Source: Candidatus Sulfotelmatobacter sp.
GTDB lineage: Bacteria > Acidobacteriota > Terriglobia > Terriglobales > Acidobacteriaceae
DNA: 32,357 nt
Direction of reading: 5' to 3'
Assembly (NCBI GenBank): GCA_030038125.1
Contig: JASHPL010000010.1
Location: 1-32,357 of the forward strand
Positions 1 through 6,925 of the stretch are shown piece by piece. Position 1 is the stretch's first letter, and each line of letters starts with the position of its first letter. The position numbers were made by a program, and so were the translations under genes. The notes beneath the pieces were generated by a model, which made no database searches, was not told the DNA's origin, and was given only the letters and a program-made list of their open reading frames with translations.

Positions 1-617
1 ATCTCGCCTTGCGGTCCACGCGCTACAACCGGGAATCCGGCTTCCATGGCGGCCCACTCGAATTCTGGGTTGATTTCGAAGTTGCAGAAGAACTCCTCAG
101 TCACGTTCTCCTTGTGCTTTCCGTAGAACGACTGCAGGTAAGACCCGGGGCGCAGTCGAATTTCCGGGACCTTGCCCGAAAGCTTGGGAGCGTTCCCTTT
201 GCGATCGGGAACGGCGCAGGCGACGGGGTAGATGACGACGTTCTTCGATCCGGAGTTGTTTTCGGCGCTATCCGCATCTTTGATGTTGAGCACGTTGCGC
301 GCGAACTCGATGAACGCGTACTGGAATCCACCACAGGTGCCGAGAAAGGGCCAGTCGCGGCGACGGGCGAATTCAATTCCCTTCAGCATGCCGTCGAAAC
401 TCTTATAAGGACTTCCGGGCGAAGCCCAGAATCCGTCGAAAGCTTCCAGCTTCTTTTCTGTTCCGTTGGCAATGAGGGAAGGTGTCGACAGCCATTCCGA
501 CTCGACCGTCAGCTCGAGCTTGCGGGCTGCGTGTTCGAGCGCGTCGTTGGTGGCGTGGTGAGAACGGAATTCGGTGTTGAAGTCGCCCAGAATTCCAATG
601 CGGACGCAGTTGGCCAC
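1..617 (-). CDS. Stand-alone CTP-synthase-like class I glutamine amidotransferase (3' end cut by window)
   Basis: About 205 residues are visible and the frame is still open at the window edge. The protein resembles the C-terminal glutaminase (GATase1) domain of CTP synthase, but it starts directly with that domain (MANCVRIGILGDF), so the synthetase half is absent. The nucleophile elbow reads FLGTCGGFQ with Cys95 (codon TGT), and a segment EEFFCNFEIN near residue 175 matches the conserved RYEVN region of CTP synthases. The catalytic His-Pro-Glu should lie beyond the edge. A family of this type is known as CTP synthase C-terminal-region-related (seleno)proteins; here the nucleophile codon encodes Cys, not Sec. 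The start is a GTG at 615-617, chosen because homology begins there; no strong ribosome site is visible. The role is unknown; it could release ammonia from glutamine for an unlinked partner. Confidence 0.75.
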   Translation of the reverse strand, partial: MANCVRIGILGDFNTEFRSHHATNDALEHAARKLELTVESEWLSTPSLIANGTEKKLEAFDGFWASPGSPYKSFDGMLKGIEFARRRDWPFLGTCGGFQYAFIEFARNVLNIKDADSAENNSGSKNVVIYPVACAVPDRKGNAPKLSGKVPEIRLRPGSYLQSFYGKHKENVTEEFFCNFEINPEFEWAAMEAGFPVVARGPQGE

Positions 618-872
618 GCGTCTGATTGTACAAGAGCAATGCGGCAAAACGAGTAAACGGCGGTGATTCCGATGGTAACTGGTCGCGTCCATTGGCGCTT
701 TGCGCTGCCGAAGACGAGGCCTTCAGCGGGCGAGTGGGCTTGCCGCAGACGATGGCTCCTAATCAAGATTATCGATCCATGCCGCTATCGGATGACTCGG
801 CCGCAGTTCCACACAAACTGTTCATGGAATCTTTACAGATTTCTTACGCGCTGGACCGTAGGCTTGTTCTCC

Positions 873-2393
873 ATGACGGTGGGAAAGATTTTCGGATGGC
901 TTCTGCTGCTCCTGTGCAGTGTGATGCAGCGATGGTGCATTAATGGCTACGCGCAGAACGTGCCGGAGCGGGTGGCGTTGGATCCTCCGAACAGGGCGGA
1001 AGCGGCCACTAACGGGGCAATTGAGAATTCCAGCGCGCCTGCAACGCATCCCGGTTTCTTTCGCAGATTCTTCAAAGCCTATGCCGACGACTGGAAGTCT
1101 GCGGCTTCCAGCGATACGTCGGCTCCAAAGTTTCGCGGCACTCCCTCGCCGGTGGATGGTCCGCCATTTCCGTTTTCCGACTGGCCGTATGGCGGATCGG
1201 TTGTGATTGGCAAGCCGTGGACGCAATCGAGTCCATTCATGGAGGCACTGTGGAGCGGGCCGCACGGCGAAGGATGGAAGGACAGCGGCGTGCAGATTTA
1301 TGGCTGGCTGAACGTGGGCGCGAACGTCAGCACGTCCGACAAGCCGGGCTATTCGAACTTGCCTGCGGCTTACGCCGAGAAGCCGGACACCATTCAACCG
1401 GATCAGGAAGTGCTCTACGTCGAGCGGCAGCCGGACACGGTCCAGACTGATCATTTCGACTGGGGATTTCGGGTTGCTTCGTTGTATGGCCTGGATTACC
1501 GCTTCACCACGGCTAAGGGAGTCTTCAGCGAGCAGTTGCTCAAGCACAACCGTGAGTACGGATACGATCCGGTGATGGTGTATGCCGATCTGTACTTCCC
1601 GCATGTGGCCGAAGGCATGGACGTGCGCATCGGGCGATATATTTCGCTGCCGGATATCGAAGCGCAGCTGGCTCCAAACAACTACACCTACAGTCATTCT
1701 CTGACTTATACCTACGACTGCTACACGCAGAGCGGGATCAACACGACGACGAGAATCAGCGATCACTGGCAGTTTCAGGCGGGCATGTCGGCGGGATGCG
1801 AGGCGGTGCCATGGACGCGTCCGGATGCCAAGCCGACGTTCAACACTTGCCTTGCGTATTCGTGGCAGGAGGGCGGAGACAATCTCTATCTGTGCGCGAA
1901 TTCGATCAACGATGGCAAGTATGCGTACAACAACCTGGCTGCATATTATCTGACGTGGTATCACAAGATCGACGCGCGCTGGCATGCGGCAACGGAGAGC
2001 TGGTATCAGTACGAGCGCGACACGCCGAATGTGCGGAATCCGGCTGCAACACCTCTGCTCGAAACCAACGCTAACGGCGCGGTGTGCGCGACGGCGACGC
2101 AGTTGATCTGCTTCGCTCCAGAGTGGTCGGTGGTGAATTACGTCGAGCGGGAGTTCTCGAAGCACGATTACCTGACGATTCGCAATGAGTACTTCGATGA
2201 CATGCGCGGGCAGCGTACGGGATTCAAGACACGCTACACTGAGCACCTCATCGGCTGGGGACATTGGGTGGGAATGACGGTGCTGTTTCGTCCGGAGCTA
2301 CGCTGTGAACGGTCGTACGACGTGCCAGCTTACGACAATGGGACGAAGAGGAATCAGTTGATGCTTGCCGGGGACGTGATTTACTTCTTCTGA
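873..2393 (+). CDS. Outer-membrane beta-barrel porin, BBP2-like family
   Basis: A 506-residue protein with an N-terminal signal peptide (hydrophobic core GWLLLLLCSVM, likely cleavage near GYAQN around residue 26). It is followed by a Pro/Ser-rich linker and a long region of alternating aromatic and polar residues (YGWLNVGANVST, DWGFRVASLYGLDYRF, QFQAGMSAG) ending in ...LAGDVIYFF. A terminal Phe is the usual outer-membrane barrel signature. Length and repeated Tyr/Trp-rich strands fit the putative beta-barrel porin-2 group (BBP2, formerly DUF1597). The frame extends back to 663, but the upstream 70 codons read as non-secretory, Arg/Trp-rich sequence; the ATG at 873 places the signal peptide at the N-terminus, so I chose it. 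The Shine-Dalgarno sequence is weak. Neighbours are unrelated, so it looks monocistronic. Substrate unknown. Confidence 0.75.
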   Translation: MTVGKIFGWLLLLLCSVMQRWCINGYAQNVPERVALDPPNRAEAATNGAIENSSAPATHPGFFRRFFKAYADDWKSAASSDTSAPKFRGTPSPVDGPPFPFSDWPYGGSVVIGKPWTQSSPFMEALWSGPHGEGWKDSGVQIYGWLNVGANVSTSDKPGYSNLPAAYAEKPDTIQPDQEVLYVERQPDTVQTDHFDWGFRVASLYGLDYRFTTAKGVFSEQLLKHNREYGYDPVMVYADLYFPHVAEGMDVRIGRYISLPDIEAQLAPNNYTYSHSLTYTYDCYTQSGINTTTRISDHWQFQAGMSAGCEAVPWTRPDAKPTFNTCLAYSWQEGGDNLYLCANSINDGKYAYNNLAAYYLTWYHKIDARWHAATESWYQYERDTPNVRNPAATPLLETNANGAVCATATQLICFAPEWSVVNYVEREFSKHDYLTIRNEYFDDMRGQRTGFKTRYTEHLIGWGHWVGMTVLFRPELRCERSYDVPAYDNGTKRNQLMLAGDVIYFF

Positions 2394-2411
2394 TATCCTC
2401 ACGCTTCGCTG

Positions 2412-2480
2412 CGCTCGCGGGGCGGAAATTGCTCACGCTCGCTAACGCTCGCGGGGCGGACGAGGGCGTCCTCCCCTACA
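2412..2480. repeat. GC-rich hairpin repeat, copy A, with a duplicated arm
   Basis: The 15-mer CGCTCGCGGGGCGGA occurs at 2412-2426 and again at 2446-2460. The second copy continues into a hairpin: GGGG (2453-2456), unpaired C, GGACG (2458-2462), loop AGGG, CGTCC (2467-2471), unpaired T, CCCC (2473-2476), then TACA. The same plan is seen at 13059-13086 and 13201-13230, and a relative at 18023-18043. It lies just downstream of the porin stop. There is no T-run, so it is not a standard intrinsic terminator. Confidence 0.75.
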
Positions 2481-2559
2481 TAAAGCAGCGTTCCCCCTAC
2501 ACAAGAACCGAAATTCGAATTATGGATTCAGCGGAAATGAAGGTAGTGGTGCAGTTTGC

Positions 2560-2745
2560 CTAAGAACCCCTATTTAAATGTTTTCTGTAGCTTCCTTGAC
2601 GATCCGCGGCAGCTTGGCTATCATCTTGCCTCGACAACGCCACGCGCTCATCGTGGCACAGCGTGGTGAGTTTACAGGCATCGCCGATCTTCGCCCCGCA
2701 CTTCGGACATGGCACTCTCAAGCATTTCGGTATAAGAGATGGCAT
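2560..2745 (-). CDS. Small zinc-finger-like protein (CPxCG...C...H)
   Basis: A 61-residue protein. The core CPKCGAKIGDACKLTTLCH has Cys13, Cys16, Cys24 and His31 (with extra Cys8 and Cys30) arranged like the short zinc-binding domain CPxCGAxxGxxC...HxxR found in many small bacterial and phage proteins. The remainder is polar and ends with a basic tail. The open frame reaches back to 2823, but the ATG at 2743-2745 begins just before the conserved block and leaves a compact protein. No strong ribosome site is seen. It lies alone, convergent with the porin and divergent from the amidase. Function is not known; nucleic-acid or protein binding is typical of such domains but is inference here. Confidence 0.55.
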   Translation of the reverse strand: MPSLIPKCLRVPCPKCGAKIGDACKLTTLCHDERVALSRQDDSQAAADRQGSYRKHLNRGS

Positions 2746-2886
2746 ACAACGAGTTTCCCACGGGCCGGAGCGCGATGCCACCCCCGTGACTTTCAAGCTG
2801 CACCACCACCGAGATGAATGCAATTGAGTTACCCGACGATTTTGCGTGCTAGACTCACCTTTCCCCGCGGAACTTCGAACTGATTC

Positions 2887-4302
2887 ATGAGTGATCTAAC
2901 CTTCCTGCCCGCAGTGGTTATGGCGCAACAACTTCGCTCGAAACAGCTCTCGCCGGTCGAACTGGTCGAAGTTCATCTGGGGAAAATCGAGCGATTGAAT
3001 CCAAAGCTGAATGCATTCGTCGAAGTCGATCATAAGCGCGTACTGGCTGAGGCCCGCGCCGCCGAAGCCGCTCTGACAAGCAACCAAAACGTAGGGGCGC
3101 TGCATGGAGTTCCGATCAGCATCAAGAGTTCGCTGGAGGTCGAAGGCCTTCGCTGGGAGTCGGGCACGCGCCTTCGCGCGGGAGCGATCGGGACCAAGGA
3201 CGCTCCATTGGTCTCGCGCTTGCGGAATGCGGGCGCGATTGTGCTGGGGGTGACCAACACGCCGGAAGTCCTCATGGCTTGGGAGACCGACAACTTGCTC
3301 TACGGCCGCACGAACAGCCCGTGGGATCTGAATCGCACAGCGGGCGGTTCCAGCGGCGGGGAAGCTGCCGCGATCGCCTCCGGGATGTCCGCCGGCGGGG
3401 TGGGCAGCGATGGAGGCGGCTCGATCCGCGTGCCGGCGCATTTCACCGGAATTTGCGGCCTGAAGCCTACTCCCGGGCGTATTCCCTGCACTGGCCACTA
3501 TCCTGCTTCGGGCGGGCCATTTGCGCTGATAGGAGTGGTTGGGCCTATGGCGCGCACCGTCGCCGATGTGAGCGTGCTTTTTGAAGTCATGCAAGGCCCG
3601 GATGATGGCGATCCCTGCGCCGCTCCGGTGGCTGTACGCTGGCCGAGCAAAGCCGAAGTCGGCAGACTTCGCGTCGGATGTTTCGAAGATGACGGGCGCA
3701 CTCCGGTGACTCCTGAAACCCGGGCCGCGGTTCAGACTGCTGCGGGGGCTTTGCGCAGTGCTGGATTTCAAGTCGAACCATTTCGTCCCGAGGGACTGGA
3801 GGAGGCGCGTCAGCTGTGGAAGAAATTTTTCGTTAAAGTGGCGGGAATGCTGATCGCGCCAATGTTTCGCGGATGCGAGCACGACGCGAGTCCGATTCTC
3901 CAGCAGTTTCTGGAATGGTCGGCGGCTGAACCGGAACTGACGGGGGAATCGCTGCTGGATGCGTGGATTCGTCGCGATGCCGTACGCGGACAATTTCTCG
4001 AACAGATGCAACGCTATCCCATCCTGGTGTGTCCGGCGGCGGCAATTCCGGCATTTCGCCACCGAGAACGCAGCTGGCAGATTGCAGGCAAAACCGTGCA
4101 TTATCTCGATGCCTGGAGCTATAGCGAGTGGTTCAATCTTCTGGGCAATCCGGCCGCCGTCGTTCCGGTTGGCCGCTCGGCGGAAGGCTTGCCAATCGGC
4201 GTGCAAATTGTTGGCCGTCCCTGGCAAGAAGAACAGGTGCTGGCGGTTGCTGGCGCGCTGGAAGCAGAATGCAATGCCTGGCGAATTCCGCCGATCTGCT
4301 GA
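2887..4302 (+). CDS. Amidase, amidase-signature family
   Basis: A 471-residue enzyme of the amidase signature family, which hydrolyses carboxamides through a Ser-cisSer-Lys triad. The triad is visible: Lys80 in PISIKSS, Ser155 in the glycine-rich AGGSSGGEAAA, and nucleophile Ser179 in DGGGSIRVPA. Length and the C-terminal block GLPIGVQIVGRPWQEEQ are normal for the family. The ATG at 2887 gives the expected N-terminal helix (LSPVELVEVHLGKIERLNPKLNAF trimmed here to its first part, LSPVELVEVH). There is no adjacent gatB or gatC, so a free-standing amidase is more likely than GatA of the tRNA amidotransferase, although the core is similar. No signal peptide, so cytoplasmic. Substrate cannot be told from sequence. 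Confidence 0.88.
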   Translation: MSDLTFLPAVVMAQQLRSKQLSPVELVEVHLGKIERLNPKLNAFVEVDHKRVLAEARAAEAALTSNQNVGALHGVPISIKSSLEVEGLRWESGTRLRAGAIGTKDAPLVSRLRNAGAIVLGVTNTPEVLMAWETDNLLYGRTNSPWDLNRTAGGSSGGEAAAIASGMSAGGVGSDGGGSIRVPAHFTGICGLKPTPGRIPCTGHYPASGGPFALIGVVGPMARTVADVSVLFEVMQGPDDGDPCAAPVAVRWPSKAEVGRLRVGCFEDDGRTPVTPETRAAVQTAAGALRSAGFQVEPFRPEGLEEARQLWKKFFVKVAGMLIAPMFRGCEHDASPILQQFLEWSAAEPELTGESLLDAWIRRDAVRGQFLEQMQRYPILVCPAAAIPAFRHRERSWQIAGKTVHYLDAWSYSEWFNLLGNPAAVVPVGRSAEGLPIGVQIVGRPWQEEQVLAVAGALEAECNAWRIPPIC

Positions 4303-4324
4303 GCCCCGCTGAGAGGGAAACTTC

Positions 4325-4351
4325 ACCGCGGAGACACAGAATGACGGAGAA
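4325..4351. repeat. Intergenic 'CGGAGACACAGA' word cluster
   Basis: The short convergent gap between the amidase and the methyltransferase gene holds ACCGCGGAGACACAGA followed by TGACGGAGAA. Related words occur in other gaps: GAGACACGGAGAGAG near 10553-10567, TCTCCGTGGTGAGA near 10662-10675, and CACAGAGGGCACGGAGAGAA at 19921-19940. They look like scattered members of one degenerate intergenic family. Confidence 0.45.
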
Positions 4352-4425
4352 TTTCAGAAGCGAAGCGGGATGCAGATCGTTTCCTCTTCGCATAGATCGG
4401 AATTGCTTCGATTGACCTTGAGGTT

Positions 4426-5046
4426 TTAGCCGAGTTTGGGAAACAAAAATCCGGTGTGCAGGCAATGCTCGCGGAAAGAATCGCCAAAACGGGCAGAGAG
4501 CATGGATTCTTCTTTTCGGGCCTTGATCCAGTAGCCCACAATAACTAAAGCGAAGCCGATGACGCATCCCCAACGATCGAATGCCATCGCGGTTCCGATG
4601 GTGGCGAGATCAAGTCCGGAATAAATCGGATGGCGCAAACGAGCATAGGGCCCGGTGCGGATAAGTTCATGGCCCTCTTTAATGGTGATTCTCCCGCTCC
4701 AATTCGCTCCCAGATGCCAGCGCGCCCAAAGAGCCAGGCCGATGCCAATCCATGTCAACGCAAGACCGGCTGCGGCTAAGGATGAACTGGGCGGCACAAC
4801 TCGCTCGCCCAGAAAGCCGATTCTTGCTTTTTCGAGGAAAATTAGAGTGTAGCCAAGCCAAACCACGACCATCACCCGATAGCGCGAACTGGCCGGCTCT
4901 TTGCTCTCGGTGCGGCGAGTGCGGAACGCAGAAATCACCCAGTAGCCAATGAAAATGATCCACGGGATGTCGATGAAACGATGCACGTCCATGAAAGATC
5001 CATGGTACAAGTCGGAAGCGCTGGGTCCTTCGCACCCCGGACACAT
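4426..5046 (-). CDS. ICMT/PEMT-like integral membrane methyltransferase
   Basis: A 206-residue membrane protein with about four to five hydrophobic helices (around residues 25-40, 58-72, 88-108, 146-176). The signature TGPYARLRHPIYSG at 131-144 and the following KARKEE are diagnostic of the isoprenylcysteine carboxyl methyltransferase / phospholipid N-methyltransferase superfamily, in which this segment forms part of the S-adenosylmethionine pocket. It lies 35 bases downstream of holA in the same direction, at the end of the psd-pssA-lptE operon, so a lipid or small hydrophobic substrate is a reasonable guess. Start is uncertain: ATG at 5044-5046 gives the longest form, while ATG at 4990-4992 (MDVHRFIDIPW) has a nearby GGATC and removes a cysteine-rich, non-membrane head. 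Confidence 0.75.
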   Translation of the reverse strand: MCPGCEGPSASDLYHGSFMDVHRFIDIPWIIFIGYWVISAFRTRRTESKEPASSRYRVMVVVWLGYTLIFLEKARIGFLGERVVPPSSSLAAAGLALTWIGIGLALWARWHLGANWSGRITIKEGHELIRTGPYARLRHPIYSGLDLATIGTAMAFDRWGCVIGFALVIVGYWIKARKEESMLSARFGDSFREHCLHTGFLFPKLG

Positions 5047-5081
5047 CGGAATAGAAAACTACTCCAGCCGACGTCGGCGCT

Positions 5082-6206
5082 TCACACCGGGAGATGTTCC
5101 TGCATCCATCCGGGAGTATCCAGTTTCGGTTCGGAGGTTAACTCTATCACCAGCCGCTCCAGAACCAAGCGCTTGCTGACAGGATTGGAACGGAGCGCGA
5201 GATCGGCTTTGGCGATCAAGCGGAGAGCGCGCGTCAGTTCACGGCGATTTTTGTAGCGGCGGGCCTGCTTGATAATGTCCTCGGCGGCGAACGGGGGCAC
5301 GCGGAAGCCCTGCCACAGTGCGGCCCACAGCATGCGCTGATCGCGCACATTGCGCTCGAGAATTACCAGCATCTGGCGGAAGGTTTTCGCGAGCATGTAG
5401 ATGTGTCCGATCGCGGCATCTTCGCCGTCGCCGGAAGCGAGAATCGCGTCGAGGATTTCCAGCGCGTGCATGCGGTCTTTGCTCGAAATGGCATCGGTCA
5501 GCTCATAGAGCGAACGCTGTTTCGCCGCCAAGACCATGGTTTCGACATCACCCAATGTGATGCGCTTCTTGCCGCCGACGTAGAGAATCAGCTTTTCGAG
5601 TTCGTTGGAGATCATCATCATATCGCCGCCGAGCGCATCGACCAGTTCGCGTGCGCCATCGGAGTCGACCTTTACACCGCGGCTGGAGCTATATTCGGAG
5701 ATCCAGCGCACCGCGTCGCTTTCTTCCACCCGCGCCAGTTCGACGATTCCGCAATATTGGCCCATGGTGTCGCGGATGCGCTGATAACGTTCTTTATCCT
5801 GCATCTCCATGCGGCGAACGTCGGCGGGAATGCTGATGTGGTCGGCGACGAAAATGAGGAGCGCATCGGGATTGGGACTTTTGCAGTATTCTTCGATCGC
5901 GGCGAGTTTTTCTTCGTTCGATCCGCGGCCAAAAAGATTCTTCACCCCGCGCACGAAGAAGACCTGAAAGGGCGCCATCAGCGAAGGAGTGCGGACGCGA
6001 TCGAGAATTTCGCTCAGATCGGTTTCAGCAAGATCGAACTCGAACAGGCTGAAATGGCGGAGATCAGCGGGGACGAGATGTTCCAGAATCGCATCGCGGA
6101 AGCGTTGACGAAAAAATGCCTCGTCGCCCACGAACAAATACGCCGGACGCATCTTGCGCGATTCCAGTTCGCTGACGAAACGCTCGGCTTGAGCAAAGGC
6201 TCTCAT
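5082..6206 (-). CDS. holA: DNA polymerase III subunit delta
   Basis: A 374-residue homologue of HolA, the clamp-loader subunit that opens the beta sliding clamp. Recognisable features are the N-terminal PAYLFVGDEAFFRQRFRDA (the glycine-poor remnant of a P-loop typical of delta), the middle VRWISEY and DALGGDMMMISNELEKL block, the SLYELTDAISSKD motif, and the C-terminal helical collar ending KADLALRSN...LVLERLVIEL. Length is typical. The ATG at 6204-6206 has no good Shine-Dalgarno; the 107-base gap to lptE is instead packed with TTTCAAG words. The lptE-holA order is conserved in many Gram-negative bacteria, which supports both assignments. Confidence 0.93.
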   Translation of the reverse strand: MRAFAQAERFVSELESRKMRPAYLFVGDEAFFRQRFRDAILEHLVPADLRHFSLFEFDLAETDLSEILDRVRTPSLMAPFQVFFVRGVKNLFGRGSNEEKLAAIEEYCKSPNPDALLIFVADHISIPADVRRMEMQDKERYQRIRDTMGQYCGIVELARVEESDAVRWISEYSSSRGVKVDSDGARELVDALGGDMMMISNELEKLILYVGGKKRITLGDVETMVLAAKQRSLYELTDAISSKDRMHALEILDAILASGDGEDAAIGHIYMLAKTFRQMLVILERNVRDQRMLWAALWQGFRVPPFAAEDIIKQARRYKNRRELTRALRLIAKADLALRSNPVSKRLVLERLVIELTSEPKLDTPGWMQEHLPV

Positions 6207-6210
6207 AAGA

Positions 6211-6280
6211 TTTCAAGTTTCAAGTCTTACGTTTCAAGGCGTACACTTTGAAACCTTGAAACTTTGGAAACTTTGAAACG
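6211..6280. repeat. Inverted word array TTTCAAG / CTTTGAAAC in the holA leader
   Basis: Seventy bases directly before the holA start consist almost entirely of one word. On the plus strand three TTTCAAG copies (6211-6217, 6218-6224, 6232-6238) are followed by four reverse-complement copies of the type TTTGAAAC (near 6247-6254, 6256-6262, 6262-6270, 6272-6279). GTTTCAA at 6231-6237 and TTGAAAC at 6248-6254 form a perfect 7-bp stem with a 10-base loop, and the outer words can extend pairing. In the holA mRNA this would fold between lptE and holA. Confidence 0.7.
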
Positions 6281-6313
6281 TATTCTCCGATTCATCGACC
6301 AACGACTTTACCA

Positions 6314-6925
6314 TTAGTATCCTTCTAACAGATTCGAAACCAGCATACGCCCGAAATCTCGCGAGAGCCGTTGCAACGCGGGCGAATCTTCCTGAAAAAA
6401 GGTCGCGAGATCCTGCGAGAGTTCGTACTGCTCACGAAAGACGTATGCGGGATTCTGGTATAGCACCTTCCCATGACGATCTGTAAACGTCACGCTGATG
6501 CTCACAACCACTAAAACGCTGGCTGCGCGCCCCGTAGTGGTGTCATAGGTAAGCGGCGTAGCCGAGGTGGAAAGTACGGTTCCGGTGAGAGTGGCGTCAG
6601 CATCGTCGCTGGCCTGGTGCAGAATACGGTAACGTGTTCGCGTGGTGAACTCGTGCACAACGGACGCGGTCAGCATTTGCTCAATGCGATAAGTGGTGGA
6701 GGCATTCGTGAATGCGGGTACGGCAATGGTCTGAATGTTCTCCGGAACCTGCACCACATGCGCCGAGGTGTGATAGCCGCAGGCGGTGCACAGGAGCAAC
6801 GTCAGCGCCCAGTATCCAGTACCTAGTATCGAGCAAGATCTTGGTCTGGAGTGTCTTTCTCTCGGGGCTCGGGGCTCGCAACTTGGGACTTCTTCACGAG
6901 TGGGGGCTCGCGACTCGAGGCTCAC
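6314..6925 (-). CDS. lptE: LPS-assembly lipoprotein LptE
   Basis: An LptE-family protein, the outer-membrane lipoprotein that plugs the LptD barrel and helps place LPS in the outer leaflet. A lipobox (LLLCTAC, modified Cys) is followed by GYHTSAHVVQVPENIQTIAV, the usual LptE start, then NASTTYRIEQMLTASVVHEF and VSISVTFTDRHGKVLY. The C-terminal half is the expected alpha/beta fold. The GTG at 6923-6925 overlaps the stop of the upstream Asd-like gene as GTGA, with GGGA just before it, so I prefer it to the ATG at 6970, which would overlap by 49 bases. Either start leaves an unusually long Arg/Pro/Glu-rich head before the hydrophobic segment, encoded by repeat words (6809-6921). Confidence 0.82.
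   Translation of the reverse strand: MSLESRAPTREEVPSCEPRAPRERHSRPRSCSILGTGYWALTLLLCTACGYHTSAHVVQVPENIQTIAVPAFTNASTTYRIEQMLTASVVHEFTTRTRYRILHQASDDADATLTGTVLSTSATPLTYDTTTGRAASVLVVVSISVTFTDRHGKVLYQNPAYVFREQYELSQDLATFFQEDSPALQRLSRDFGRMLVSNLLEGY
6809..6921. repeat. Short-word repeats at the lptE signal-peptide region
   Basis: On the plus strand CCAGTATCCAGTACCTAGTAT (words of CAGTA/TAGTA) near 6810-6829 is followed by CTCGGGGCTCGGGGCTCGC (6861-6879) and then GGGGGCTCGCGACTCGAGG (6902-6920). These look like the same sort of degenerate word clusters seen in other gaps, but here they are inside the lptE reading frame, upstream of the lipobox. Confidence 0.55.

Noticed and set aside
822-2264. 480-codon open frame antisense to the porin
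   Set aside because: Composition is an Arg/His/Ile-rich shadow typical of antisense frames in GC-rich DNA; the plus strand has a signal peptide and barrel features.
2394-2560. CRISPR-like spacing of the repeated 15-mer CGCTCGCGGGGCGGA
   Set aside because: Only two copies, 34 bases apart, and the second is part of a hairpin family found elsewhere singly.
2896-4326. 476-codon open frame antisense to the amidase
   Set aside because: The plus-strand protein has a full catalytic triad; the antisense product shows no motif.
5403-6251. 282-codon open frame antisense to holA
   Set aside because: Shadow of holA; its end runs into the TTTCAAG word array.
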